A DNA stretch of 23,521 nt from ZC4RG30 sp964455685. GTDB lineage: Bacteria; Pseudomonadota; Gammaproteobacteria; Steroidobacterales; Steroidobacteraceae. A program made the position numbers and the translations under genes. Where the stretch lies: positions 1 to 23,521 of the forward strand of contig CAYVZE010000044.1 of the NCBI GenBank assembly GCA_964455685.1. Direction: 5' to 3'. Each line of letters starts with the position of its first letter. Position 1 is the first letter of the stretch. The notes beneath the pieces are model-generated. The model searched no databases and was not told the origin of the DNA. It saw nothing but the letters and a program-made list of their open reading frames with translations. Shown piece after piece: positions 1 through 8,201 of the stretch.

Positions 1-707
1 GCATCGGCTACCTGCCGGAGAACTGCCCGGTGTGGCCGGAGATGACGGTGATCGACTACCTGTCGTTCCAGGCTGCGCTGCACGGAGTGCCGGCCGAACG
101 GCGCGACGCAGCCGTGGCCGCTGCCATCGGCCGCACGGCGCTGAAGGACAAGGCCACGGCGCCCATCCAGACGCTCTCGCGCGGTTACCGCCAGCGCGTA
201 GGCGTGGCGCAGGCCATCCTGCACGAGCCGCAGATCGTGATCCTCGACGAGCCAACCAACGGCCTTGACCCCACACAGATCCGCCACATGCGCTCGCTGA
301 TCCGCGAACTGGCGGCCACGGCCACGGTGATCGTTTCCACGCACGTGCTGCAGGAGGTGCAGGCCGTATGCGAGCGGGTGCTGATCCTGCGCACAGGACG
401 GCTGGTGCTGGATTCCCGCCTGGATGAGATCGAGCGCTCCTCCGCGCTGGAAGTGGCAGTGGAAGGCGACGCGCGCGCGGCGCTGTCCTCGGTGGAGGGC
501 ATCGGCGCCGTGCACGACCTTGCCGCATCGGGCAGCCTGCGCCGCTATCGCATCCAGGGCGATCCCTCGCTGGCACCGCGCGTGGCCGCGGCGCTGGCGG
601 CCGCCGGCCTGCCGCTGCACGAACTGCGCGGCGAACGCCGCGACCTGGAGGCGGTGTTTGCCGCCGTGAACGACGCGCCTGCAGAAGCGGAGGTGGCCCA
701 TGCGTGA
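1..707 (+). CDS. ABC transporter ATP-binding protein (GldA-like), 5' truncated
   Basis: This is the ATPase of a Gld/ABC-2 type exporter; it would hydrolyse ATP at the inner face of the cytoplasmic membrane to drive the permease encoded next. The frame is open from base 3 (IGYLPENCPVWPEMTV), so the start codon and the Walker A loop lie upstream of the window. The GTG at 30 is an internal valine, not a start. Visible are the signature loop (LSRGYRQRVGVAQAIL), Walker B with the catalytic Glu (VILDEPTNGLDP) and the switch His (STHVLQEV). A roughly 90-residue C-terminal extension follows, as is usual for this subfamily. The stop overlaps the next ATG by 8 nt, indicating an operon with translational coupling. 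Family assignment is firm; the substrate is unknown. Confidence 0.93.
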   Translation, partial: IGYLPENCPVWPEMTVIDYLSFQAALHGVPAERRDAAVAAAIGRTALKDKATAPIQTLSRGYRQRVGVAQAILHEPQIVILDEPTNGLDPTQIRHMRSLIRELAATATVIVSTHVLQEVQAVCERVLILRTGRLVLDSRLDEIERSSALEVAVEGDARAALSSVEGIGAVHDLAASGSLRRYRIQGDPSLAPRVAAALAAAGLPLHELRGERRDLEAVFAAVNDAPAEAEVAHA

Positions 708-3528
708 GAAGGCGCTGCCGCAGATCCTGGAAGTGGCGCGCAAGGAGTTCCGCGCGTACTTCGCCACGCCGGCTGCCTACCTGTTCCTGGGGGCGTTCCT
801 GGCAGTGACGCTGTTCGTGTTCTTCTGGGTGGAGACCTTCTTCGCCCGCAACATCGCCGATGCGCGGCCGCTGTTCGAATGGCTGCCGCTGCTGCTGGTG
901 CTGCTGGTGGCGGCGCTGACCATGCGCAGCTGGTCCGAGGAGCGCCGCGCCGGCACCATCGAGAGCCTGCTCACCGCGCCGGTACCGCTGTGGCAGCTGG
1001 TGGCGGGCAAGTTCCTGGCGGTGATGCTGCTGGTCGCACTGGCGCTGCTGCTGACGCTGCCGCTGCCGGTGACCGCGGACATCCTGGGCCCGCTGGACTG
1101 GGGCCCGGTGATCGGCGGCTACGTCGCCACGCTGTTCCTGGCGGCGGCCTACACCGCCATCGGCCTGTACATGAGCGGCCGCACCGACAACCCGGTGGTG
1201 TCGCTCATCCTCACCAGCGCGGCCTGCGGCGTGCTGTACTTCATCGGCTCGCCGCTGGTGACCACGCTGTTCGGCGACACGGTGGGCGCATGGCTCGCGG
1301 GCATCGGCACCGGATCGCGCTTCGAATCGATCGCGCGCGGCGTGCTCGACCTGCGCGACATCTACTACTACGTGTCGCTGGTGGGCGTGTTCCTGGCACT
1401 GAACCTGTATTCGCTGCAGCGCCTGCGGCGCGCCGGCAACCCGCCGGATGAAGCCTCGCGCCGCTCGGCGCTGGTGCTGGGCCTGACGGTGGCCAACCTG
1501 CTGGTGGCCAACCTGTGGCTGGCGCAGGTGCACCGGGCGCGCGTCGACCTCACCGCCGGCAATGTGTACTCGCTGTCGGAGGCCACGCGCCGCGAGCTGG
1601 AGGCCCTGCCCGAGCCGGTCACGTTGCGCGGCTATTTCTCCAACCGCACCCACCCGCTGCTGGCACCGCTGGTGCCGCGCCTGAAGGACCTGCTCCGCGA
1701 ATACGAGGCGCTCTCCGGCGGCCGCGTGCGCGTGGAAATCATCGATCCCACCCGTGACTCCGAGGCCGAGGAGGAGGCCGCCTCGCGCTATGGCGTGCAG
1801 CCGGTGCCCTTCCAGACCGCCGACCGCTACCAGGCCGCGGTGGTCAGCTCCTACTTCGACGTGGTGGCGAGCTGCGGCGATGAGTTCGAGGCGCTCGGCT
1901 TCCGCGACCTGATCGAGGTCAAGGGCCGCGGCGAGGGCGAACTGGACGTGGTGCTGAAGGATCCCGAATACGCCATCACCCGCGCCATCCGGCGCGCGGC
2001 GGCGGCATTCCGTTCCGGCGGCACCACTTTCGAAGGGCTGGAAAGGCCGGTGACCTTCCACGGCTACTTCTCGCCCGATGAGCGCCTGCCCGAAGTGCTG
2101 CGCACGCTGCGACAGGATGTCGAGGCCGTACTGGAGGAATGGCGCGGCAAGGCCGGCGACAAGCTCGAGGTGCGCATCGAGGACCCGGATGCCGACGGCG
2201 GCCGGCTGGGGCGCGAGCTGGGTGACCGTTACGGACTGGTGCCGCAGTTCGCCAGCCTCACCGATCCCACGCCCTTCTGGTTCTACATGCTGCTGGGCAG
2301 CCAGGACGAGCTGGTGCAGGTGCCGCTGCCAGAGACGCTGGACCGCGAGGCGCTGAAGCGCTCGATGGAAGCCGCCCTGCGCCGCTTCACGCCGGGCGCG
2401 CTGCGCACGGTCGCGGTGGTGAAGCCCTCGCAGGGCATGTCCATGGGCATGGGCGCCACCTACCAGCAGCTCGAGAGCGTGCTGGGCGAGAACCTGAAGA
2501 TGAGCCCGACGGACCTTTCCGGCGGCGTGGTGCCCGCCGAGGCCGACGTGCTGCTGGTGCTCTCGCCGCGGGACCTGGACGAGAAGCAGCGCTTCGCCAT
2601 CGACCAGTTCCTGATGCGCGGCGGCAGCGTGGTACTGGCCACCGCGCCCTTCGACGTGCAGCTCGGCAACACGCTCAGCGCGCAGAAGCAGAGCTCGGGA
2701 CTGGAGGAGTGGCTGTCCCACTACGGCGTGAAGGTCGAGGAATCGATGGTGCTCGACCCGCAGAACACCGCGCTGGCCATCCCCATGGAGCGCTTCATCG
2801 GCGGGCTGATGTTCCGCGAATACCGGCTGATGCCGTACCCGCACTTCCCCGACATCCGCGACGAGGGACTGGCGGAGGACAGCCCGGTGACCGCTTCGCT
2901 GGGACAGCTGACCTTTGCCTGGGCCTCGCCGGTGGAGGTGGATGCCGAACGCAACGCCAGCCGCAAGGTCACCACGCTGCTGAAGAGCTCCCCGCGCAGC
3001 TGGGTGTCCGATTCCACGGACGTGCTGCCCGACTACGGGCGCTACCCCGACACCGGCTTCGAGCCGCGCGGCGAGCGCGGGGCGCGCGCGCTGGCAGTGT
3101 CGATCGAGGGACGCTTCGATTCGTTCTTCGCCGGCAAGCCCTCGCCGCTGGGCGAGGATGGCGCCAGCCGCGTCGTGCTGGCGCAGTCGCCCGACACCGC
3201 CAAGCTGGTGGTGATCGGCAGCAACGGCTTCGGCTCGGACGCGGCCATCAACCTGGTGTCGCAGTCGCTGAACGTGCTGTACAGCAAGCCGCTCGACTTC
3301 CTGCAGAACGCCATCGACTGGGCGCTGGAGGACCCGGGCCTGGTGTCGCTGCGCGGCCGCACCCAGCTGGCGCGCACGCTCGAGCCGCTGGATGACCGCG
3401 AGCGGCGCTTCTGGGAGATCGCCAACTATGCCGCGGCCCTGCTGGGCCTGGTGATCGTATGGCTGTGGCGGCGACGTGTGCGCGCCGCGGACCTGCAGCG
3501 CTACCAGCGCGTGCTGGGGGAGGTTTGA
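700..3528 (+). CDS. Fused ABC-2 permease (GldF-like) and GldG-family auxiliary protein
   Basis: This 942-residue membrane protein combines two parts that are usually separate. Residues 1 to about 240 are an ABC-2 permease with about six hydrophobic segments and the GldF-type motif SWSEERRAGTIESLL near residue 77. A further membrane segment (about 255-275) leads into a large extracytoplasmic GldG/ABC-auxiliary region, closed by a C-terminal membrane helix (about 908-923) and a basic tail. The GldG part contains two similar blocks, about 306-440 and 450-562; each begins PVT..GYFS and continues through a (D/E)DP and a RYG motif. It overlaps the ATPase gene by 8 nt and is followed 3 nt later by the DUF4340 gene. 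In related operons these proteins form an exporter of unknown cargo; any gliding role is only implied by the family name. Confidence 0.9.
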   Translation: MREKALPQILEVARKEFRAYFATPAAYLFLGAFLAVTLFVFFWVETFFARNIADARPLFEWLPLLLVLLVAALTMRSWSEERRAGTIESLLTAPVPLWQLVAGKFLAVMLLVALALLLTLPLPVTADILGPLDWGPVIGGYVATLFLAAAYTAIGLYMSGRTDNPVVSLILTSAACGVLYFIGSPLVTTLFGDTVGAWLAGIGTGSRFESIARGVLDLRDIYYYVSLVGVFLALNLYSLQRLRRAGNPPDEASRRSALVLGLTVANLLVANLWLAQVHRARVDLTAGNVYSLSEATRRELEALPEPVTLRGYFSNRTHPLLAPLVPRLKDLLREYEALSGGRVRVEIIDPTRDSEAEEEAASRYGVQPVPFQTADRYQAAVVSSYFDVVASCGDEFEALGFRDLIEVKGRGEGELDVVLKDPEYAITRAIRRAAAAFRSGGTTFEGLERPVTFHGYFSPDERLPEVLRTLRQDVEAVLEEWRGKAGDKLEVRIEDPDADGGRLGRELGDRYGLVPQFASLTDPTPFWFYMLLGSQDELVQVPLPETLDREALKRSMEAALRRFTPGALRTVAVVKPSQGMSMGMGATYQQLESVLGENLKMSPTDLSGGVVPAEADVLLVLSPRDLDEKQRFAIDQFLMRGGSVVLATAPFDVQLGNTLSAQKQSSGLEEWLSHYGVKVEESMVLDPQNTALAIPMERFIGGLMFREYRLMPYPHFPDIRDEGLAEDSPVTASLGQLTFAWASPVEVDAERNASRKVTTLLKSSPRSWVSDSTDVLPDYGRYPDTGFEPRGERGARALAVSIEGRFDSFFAGKPSPLGEDGASRVVLAQSPDTAKLVVIGSNGFGSDAAINLVSQSLNVLYSKPLDFLQNAIDWALEDPGLVSLRGRTQLARTLEPLDDRERRFWEIANYAAALLGLVIVWLWRRRVRAADLQRYQRVLGEV

Positions 3529-3531
3529 GGA

Positions 3532-4497
3532 ATGAAGGACAGGAGCAAGCTGCTGGCGGGCGTGCTCGCCGCACAGGTGGTGCTGGTGGTCGTGCTGTGG
3601 CTTTTCAACCGTGTGCCCTCCTCGGCCAGCGGCCCGCTGCTGCAGCTCGACACGGCACAGGTGGACGAGGTGGTCGTCGAGGGACCGCGCGAAGCGAAGG
3701 TGACGCTGCGCCGGTCCGGCGATGACTGGCTGGTGGATGGCGCCTTCCCGGCGCAATCCTCCAAGGTCAGGACCCTGCTCGAAGACCTCACCAAGGTGGT
3801 GGCCGGTGCGCCGGTGGCCACCAGCGCGGCCGCCGCGACCCGGTTCCGGGTCAGCGACCAGGACTTCGAGCGGCGCATCACCCTGCAGGGTTCCGGCAGG
3901 AAGCTCGCGCGGCTCTACCTGGGCAACTCGCCGGGTCTGAAGCGCGTGCATGCACGACGCGATGGCGACAACGAGGTCTACGAGATTGTGTTCTCCACCT
4001 TCGACGTGCCGGACACCGCTGGAAGCTGGCAGGACCGTGACCTGCTGAAGATGCCGGTGGAGGAGATCGAGGCGATCACGCGCGGCGATCTGGAGATGGT
4101 GCGCAGTGCCCCGGTTTCCCCGCCCCCGTCCAGCGATCCGGAGGCTGCAACCGGCGAGCCGGTCGCTGAGTGGACGGGCACGCTCAAGGGCTCACCGGTC
4201 AAGCTGAAGGCCGGCGCGGCCAGCCACCTGGCGAGCCTGCTGGCCAACCTCACCTACGAGGCGGCGCTGGTCGGCGATGCGGCCGGCGAGGCGCAGGAAG
4301 GCGGCAAGGTCGCGCTGGAGCTGCAGGTGCGCCGGCGCGGAACCGCCGCACCGCTGTCCTATCGCTTCGAGCGCAAGGGCGAGGACGGACCGTTCATCCT
4401 GCATGTGTCGTCGCGGCCGGAGCCGCTGCGCGTGGCCGCGTACGTGGCTCAGCCGCTGGTGGATGCGGCCGGCGATACGGCGCTGGTCGAGAAGTAG
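3532..4497 (+). CDS. DUF4340 domain-containing membrane-anchored protein
   Basis: This 321-residue protein has one N-terminal membrane anchor (about residues 7-25, LLAGVLAAQVVLVVVLWLF), followed by a soluble, probably periplasmic region rich in beta strands. The pattern VDEVVVEGP...VTLRRSGDDWLVDG and the later RLYLGNSPGLKRVHAR resemble DUF4340 repeats. DUF4340 genes commonly follow gldA/gldF/gldG-type genes, and this one begins 3 nt after the fused permease stop. A GGGGGAGG Shine-Dalgarno lies inside the end of that gene. It is therefore probably an accessory subunit of the same exporter; the molecular role is not established. An ORF-free spacer with a terminator follows. Confidence 0.88.
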   Translation: MKDRSKLLAGVLAAQVVLVVVLWLFNRVPSSASGPLLQLDTAQVDEVVVEGPREAKVTLRRSGDDWLVDGAFPAQSSKVRTLLEDLTKVVAGAPVATSAAAATRFRVSDQDFERRITLQGSGRKLARLYLGNSPGLKRVHARRDGDNEVYEIVFSTFDVPDTAGSWQDRDLLKMPVEEIEAITRGDLEMVRSAPVSPPPSSDPEAATGEPVAEWTGTLKGSPVKLKAGAASHLASLLANLTYEAALVGDAAGEAQEGGKVALELQVRRRGTAAPLSYRFERKGEDGPFILHVSSRPEPLRVAAYVAQPLVDAAGDTALVEK

Positions 4498-4538
4498 CCG
4501 GCAATCCTCCCGGCCCTGCCGGCAGTTGCGCGCAACAG

Positions 4539-4577
4539 GGGTTCCGGCGAAGCAATTCGCCGGAGCCCTCTTCTTTT
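4539..4577 (+). terminator. Rho-independent terminator of the Gld-type operon
   Basis: A perfect 9-bp stem (4543-4551 with 4556-4564) carries a GCAA tetraloop of the stable GNRA class. It extends outward through one G-U pair to about 13 bp (4539-4551/4556-4568). A pyrimidine tract, TCTTCTTTT, follows. It lies 42 bp after the DUF4340 stop and before the sulfurtransferase, so it should separate the two transcription units. Confidence 0.8.
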
Positions 4578-4617
4578 CCCGCTGCGGCATACTGCCTGCC
4601 CATGAGGGGGGGAGCCG

Positions 4618-5484
4618 ATGACCTTCAGGAATCCTCAATGGCTGATCGATACGGAGCAGCTGGCCCGGCAACTGGGTGATCCATCGCTGCGCATCCTCGA
4701 CTGCACCGTCTACCTCAGGCCCGTCGAGGGCGGTGGCGTGCGCCCGGTCAGCGGACGCGAGGACTGGGAGCGCTCCCACATCCCGGGCAGTGCCTGCGCC
4801 GACCTGCTGGGTGCACTCTCCGACAGGCACACTCCGCTGCCGGTGATGATGCCGCCCGCGGACCAGTTTGCCGCGGCCATGTCGCGCCTCGGAGTGGGCG
4901 ATGGCACGCGCGCAGTGCTCTACGACACCGGCTCCGGCATCTGGGCGGCGCGTGTGTGGTGGATGCTGCGCGCCTTCGGTTTCGACGAGGCCGCGGTGCT
5001 CGACGGCGGCTTCGTCCGCTGGACGGCCGAGGGCCGTCCGGTCACCAGCGAGGTCGTCCGGCATCCGCCGGCGAAGTTCATCGCCCGTCCGCGACCGCGG
5101 CTCATCGCCAGCAAGCAGGATGTCCTCGAGGCGCTGGGCAGCAGGACCACTTGCCTGATCAACGCGCTCTCGCCCGAGGAGTTCTCCGGGCGCGTCTCGC
5201 GCGTGCCCCGCCCGGGGCGCATTCCCGGCAGCGTCAACGTGCCGGCCGGCGCCCTGCTCGACCCGGCCACCAACACCTTCAAGCCGGCGGAGGAGCTGCG
5301 CGCCCTGTTCGAGCACGCCGGAGTGCCGCAGAAGGACAGGGTGATCACTTACTGCGGCGGCGGCATTGCCGCCGCCGGCGATGCATTCGTGCTCGCGCTG
5401 CTCGGCTTCGACAACGTGGCGTTGTACGACGGCTCGCTGGTGGAATGGACGCAGGACCCGACCCTGCCGATGGAATCGGACTGA
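4618..5484 (+). CDS. Two-domain sulfurtransferase (rhodanese / 3-mercaptopyruvate sulfurtransferase family)
   Basis: The 288-residue product has the tandem rhodanese layout. The inactive N-terminal domain (about 10-135) includes GREDWERSHIPGS and VLYDTGSGIWAARVWWMLR. The catalytic C-terminal domain (about 160-285) has Cys246 in the loop YCGGGIAAAG. Such enzymes move sulfane sulfur from thiosulfate or 3-mercaptopyruvate to thiol or cyanide acceptors. The loop CGGGIAA matches neither the CRKGVT type of classic rhodanese nor the CGSGVTA type of mercaptopyruvate enzymes, so donor preference is left open. The ATG at 4618 is chosen for its purine-rich Shine-Dalgarno (GGGGGGAG). No signal peptide is seen, so it should be cytoplasmic. 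A GGGCGG/CCGCCC dyad sits directly after the stop at 5485-5498. Confidence 0.9.
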   Translation: MTFRNPQWLIDTEQLARQLGDPSLRILDCTVYLRPVEGGGVRPVSGREDWERSHIPGSACADLLGALSDRHTPLPVMMPPADQFAAAMSRLGVGDGTRAVLYDTGSGIWAARVWWMLRAFGFDEAAVLDGGFVRWTAEGRPVTSEVVRHPPAKFIARPRPRLIASKQDVLEALGSRTTCLINALSPEEFSGRVSRVPRPGRIPGSVNVPAGALLDPATNTFKPAEELRALFEHAGVPQKDRVITYCGGGIAAAGDAFVLALLGFDNVALYDGSLVEWTQDPTLPMESD

Positions 5485-5540
5485 GGGCGGAACCGCCCAT
5501 GCTGCCGCACTCCGCAAGAGACGGGGCGATCCCGGATTGA

Positions 5541-5574
5541 TATACAAAACCCTATCGCCACCAATGACTTGACG
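5541..5574 (+). promoter_or_regulatory. Candidate promoter elements for the TonB-dependent receptor
   Basis: The 156-bp spacer before the receptor is less GC-rich than its surroundings. It contains TATACA at 5541-5546 (a -10-like hexamer preceded by TTGA) and an isolated TTGACG at 5569-5574 (a -35-like hexamer). Neither has a good partner at 16-18 bp, so which one is used, if either, cannot be decided by eye. Initiation from TATACA would leave a leader of about 90 nt. Confidence 0.3.
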
Positions 5575-5640
5575 TTAATCCCCTCAGGGCGGACCTTCAT
5601 CGGAACGGATCCAATAACAAGCAACCCTGGGGGGATTGGC

Positions 5641-8043
5641 ATGAGGCTGTTGCAACCCGCGCCCGTGGCGCTTGCCACGCGCGCGTTGATGCCCGCTCTG
5701 ATGGTGTCGTCCGCGGCGCTCGCTGCGGCACAGGAGGCGGTGCTCGAGGAAATCGTGGTCACTGCAGAGCGGCGCGAAACCGCATTGCAGGACACGCCCA
5801 TTTCCATCATTGCGCTGTCCGCCGAGGCACTGGAGCAGAAGGGCGTCGAGGACCTGCAGGACCTCTCGCGCTACACGCCCAATCTCGCCATCCAGGGCGG
5901 CCGCGGATCGGGTGACAACGCCCCCACCTTCATCATGCGCGGCGTCTCCGGCGGCGGCGGCACCACCAGCGAGCGCGGCGTGGCGCTGTACATCGACGGC
6001 ATCTTCGTGCCGCGCACCAGCGGCTCGGTGTTCAAGGTGTTCGACCTCGACCGCGTCGAGGTGCTGCGCGGGCCGCAGGGCACGCTGTTCGGCCGCAACA
6101 GCACCGGCGGCGCGGTCCGCCTGGTGACCCGGCAGCCGGAGCCCGAGTTCGGCGCCTACCTTCGCGCCACGGGCGGCAACTTCGGCCGCAAGGACATCAC
6201 CGGCATGGTGAATGTGCCGCTGTCCGACACCGTGCAGCTGCGCGCACAGGCCGCCTACCTCAACGAGGACGGCTACGTGCGGCGCGGCACCCAGAAGCTC
6301 GGCAGCAGCGAGGACATCCTCGGTCGCGCCCAGCTGGCGGTCTCGCCCAGCGACAGGCTCAAGGTCACCTTCGGCGCGCTGTACAGCAATTCGCGCTCCG
6401 ACGGCAGCCCGGTGGACTACGTCAGCTTCGACATGTCGCCGGACCTCAACTTCGAGGGCAACTTCGCCGACTGGCTTTCGGACGCGCTGGAAGAGGCCGG
6501 CCAGCCGCGCCTGCAGGTGGTCGACGACCCGCGCATCATCCGCGACGACTTCACCATGCCGGATTTCTGCTTCGTGGATGACTGGGACCCGGACTGGGAC
6601 GAGGCCTGCGAGCTGCGCAATGACAACCGCTATTACCAGATCGACGCCAATGTGTCGTACCGGATCAGTGAGAACACCACTTTCACCTCCATCACCGGCT
6701 ACACGCGCCTGAAGCACGTGGGCAATTCCGACTGGCAGGCGCTGGGCTTCGAGTTCCGTCCCGACGACGTCACGTCGAAGGTGTTCTACCAGGAGTTCCA
6801 GCTCAACACCGCGCTGTTCGGCGGCAAGGTGGACCTGGTCACCGGCCTGAACTATTTCCGCGAGAAGGCATACTCGTACCTGTGGCAGGACACTCGCCGC
6901 GGCACCAGCGTGTTCACCCCGACCGGCGGATCGGCCAACGGCAACACCGACGCGGGCATCTTCCGCACCGCCGATTCGGATACCACTCAGATCTCCGATT
7001 CCTTCGGCTGGTTCAACAGCGCCACCTGGCACGTCACCGACCGGTTCAACATCACCGCCGGCGCGCGCCTCGCCTACGACAAGAAGGATTACGAGCAGAC
7101 GCGCTTCGCGGCCTCGGACTTCACGCCGGCGCCGGGCACCACCTCGACCACGGTCACCACCGACCACGACTGGGACCAGGTCGACTGGCGCCTGACGCTG
7201 GACTACCACTTCACGCCCGACGTCATGGGCTATGTCACGGCCTCCAAGGCCTACAAGGCCGGACAGTATTCCTTCACCGTGCTGCAGAACGTTCCCGGGC
7301 CGGACCAGAGCGGGGACTTCATCACGCCGATCCCGCCGGAGAAGGTCGTGAACTACGAGGCTGGCCTGCGCATGGAACTGCTCGGCGGCCGGCTGCGCCT
7401 GAACCCCACCTACTACCTGATGAAGTGGACCAACCGCCAGGCGGCCCGCCAGATCAGCTGCGCGGCCGAGGGGCCGGAATCATGCCCGGTGGGCTTCCGC
7501 ATCATGGTGGTCGACTCCGGCGACGTGGATGTCGAGGGCTACGAGCTGGACGCCCAGTTGGCGGTGTCGCGCAACCTGGTGCTGGATGGTTCGCTCGGCG
7601 TCGCCAAGGGTGACGTGAAGGATCCGGTGGCCAACAGCGGCCCGAACCTGTACCCGGACCAGCCCTCGCCCAGCTGGAACATCGGCGCCACCTGGAACCA
7701 GCCCACCGCCTCGGGCAGCCGCTGGTCGTTCAACATCAACTACACCTACACGGGCGAGCAGGAAACACACCCGACCAGCGGCACGGACTCCTCCCACCGG
7801 CTGGATTCCTACTCGCTCCTGAACGCCCGCGTGCAGTGGCAGTCACCGGACCGCAAGAACACCGTCACGCTGTTCGGCAACAACCTGCTCGACAAGGTGT
7901 ACGCGACCTACGCCACGCGCTTCGGCGGCGGCTTCTGGGACAACGGTCCCGGCACCGGCGTGGGCGCGCCGCCGCGCTCGGCGCTGACCGTGGTGCGCGG
8001 CCGGCCGCTCTCGTGGGGCATCACCGTGCAGCACGACTTCTGA
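5641..8043 (+). CDS. TonB-dependent outer-membrane receptor
   Basis: This 800-residue, TonB-energised outer-membrane transporter has an N-terminal signal peptide (about 1-30, ending ALAAAQ) and a TonB-box-like segment (EEIVVTAERR). The plug domain follows (about 45-160), with MRGVS, VALYIDGIFVPR, VEVLRGPQGTLFGRNSTGG and AVRLVTRQP. A 22-strand-type barrel ends in the terminal Phe of QHDF. The frame is open back to 5569, but the ATG at 5641 is preferred: it has a GGGGGGAT ribosome site and gives a proper signal peptide. Pairs Cys310/Cys323 and Cys607/Cys615 could form disulfides in surface loops; the first pair brackets an acidic, Trp-rich stretch. The style is that of receptors for polysaccharide or hydrophobic carbon sources, but no hydrolase or siderophore genes adjoin, so the ligand is unknown. 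Confidence 0.95.
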   Translation: MRLLQPAPVALATRALMPALMVSSAALAAAQEAVLEEIVVTAERRETALQDTPISIIALSAEALEQKGVEDLQDLSRYTPNLAIQGGRGSGDNAPTFIMRGVSGGGGTTSERGVALYIDGIFVPRTSGSVFKVFDLDRVEVLRGPQGTLFGRNSTGGAVRLVTRQPEPEFGAYLRATGGNFGRKDITGMVNVPLSDTVQLRAQAAYLNEDGYVRRGTQKLGSSEDILGRAQLAVSPSDRLKVTFGALYSNSRSDGSPVDYVSFDMSPDLNFEGNFADWLSDALEEAGQPRLQVVDDPRIIRDDFTMPDFCFVDDWDPDWDEACELRNDNRYYQIDANVSYRISENTTFTSITGYTRLKHVGNSDWQALGFEFRPDDVTSKVFYQEFQLNTALFGGKVDLVTGLNYFREKAYSYLWQDTRRGTSVFTPTGGSANGNTDAGIFRTADSDTTQISDSFGWFNSATWHVTDRFNITAGARLAYDKKDYEQTRFAASDFTPAPGTTSTTVTTDHDWDQVDWRLTLDYHFTPDVMGYVTASKAYKAGQYSFTVLQNVPGPDQSGDFITPIPPEKVVNYEAGLRMELLGGRLRLNPTYYLMKWTNRQAARQISCAAEGPESCPVGFRIMVVDSGDVDVEGYELDAQLAVSRNLVLDGSLGVAKGDVKDPVANSGPNLYPDQPSPSWNIGATWNQPTASGSRWSFNINYTYTGEQETHPTSGTDSSHRLDSYSLLNARVQWQSPDRKNTVTLFGNNLLDKVYATYATRFGGGFWDNGPGTGVGAPPRSALTVVRGRPLSWGITVQHDF

Positions 8044-8139
8044 CCGCGCCCGGCCGGGCCATCCGCTGGACAGCGGGCCACCGGGTCGCCATCACGACGG
8101 CACGGTGGCCTGCCATTCAATGTCCTGCATCGTCTCTGG

Positions 8140-8145
8140 GATAAT
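8140..8145 (+). promoter_or_regulatory. Candidate -10 element for the lipoprotein gene
   Basis: GATAAT differs from the sigma70 consensus at one position. It lies 56 bp before the lipoprotein ATG in the spacer after the receptor. The -35 region about 17-18 bp upstream (TTCAAT/TCAATG) is poor. A 12-bp palindrome GCCCGGCCGGGC and a small CCGCT/AGCGG hairpin just after the receptor stop could end the upstream transcript, but neither has a U-tract. Confidence 0.45.
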
Positions 8146-8201
8146 CCGGGGAGCGCGCCCGGGCGGGCGCCATTCCCGCAGACCACGACCAAGAGGAGCT
8201 G

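Noticed and set aside
4192..5547. 451-residue antisense frame over the DUF4340 and sulfurtransferase genes
   Set aside because: It crosses two clear genes and a terminator, and its Arg/Gln/His/Gly-rich content is typical of a codon-bias shadow.
5584..7209. 541-residue open frame antisense to the TonB-dependent receptor
   Set aside because: It is a shadow of a strongly recognised receptor gene. The product has the Val/Ala/Arg/Gly/His-rich composition expected from reading GC-rich codons backwards, and no family resemblance.
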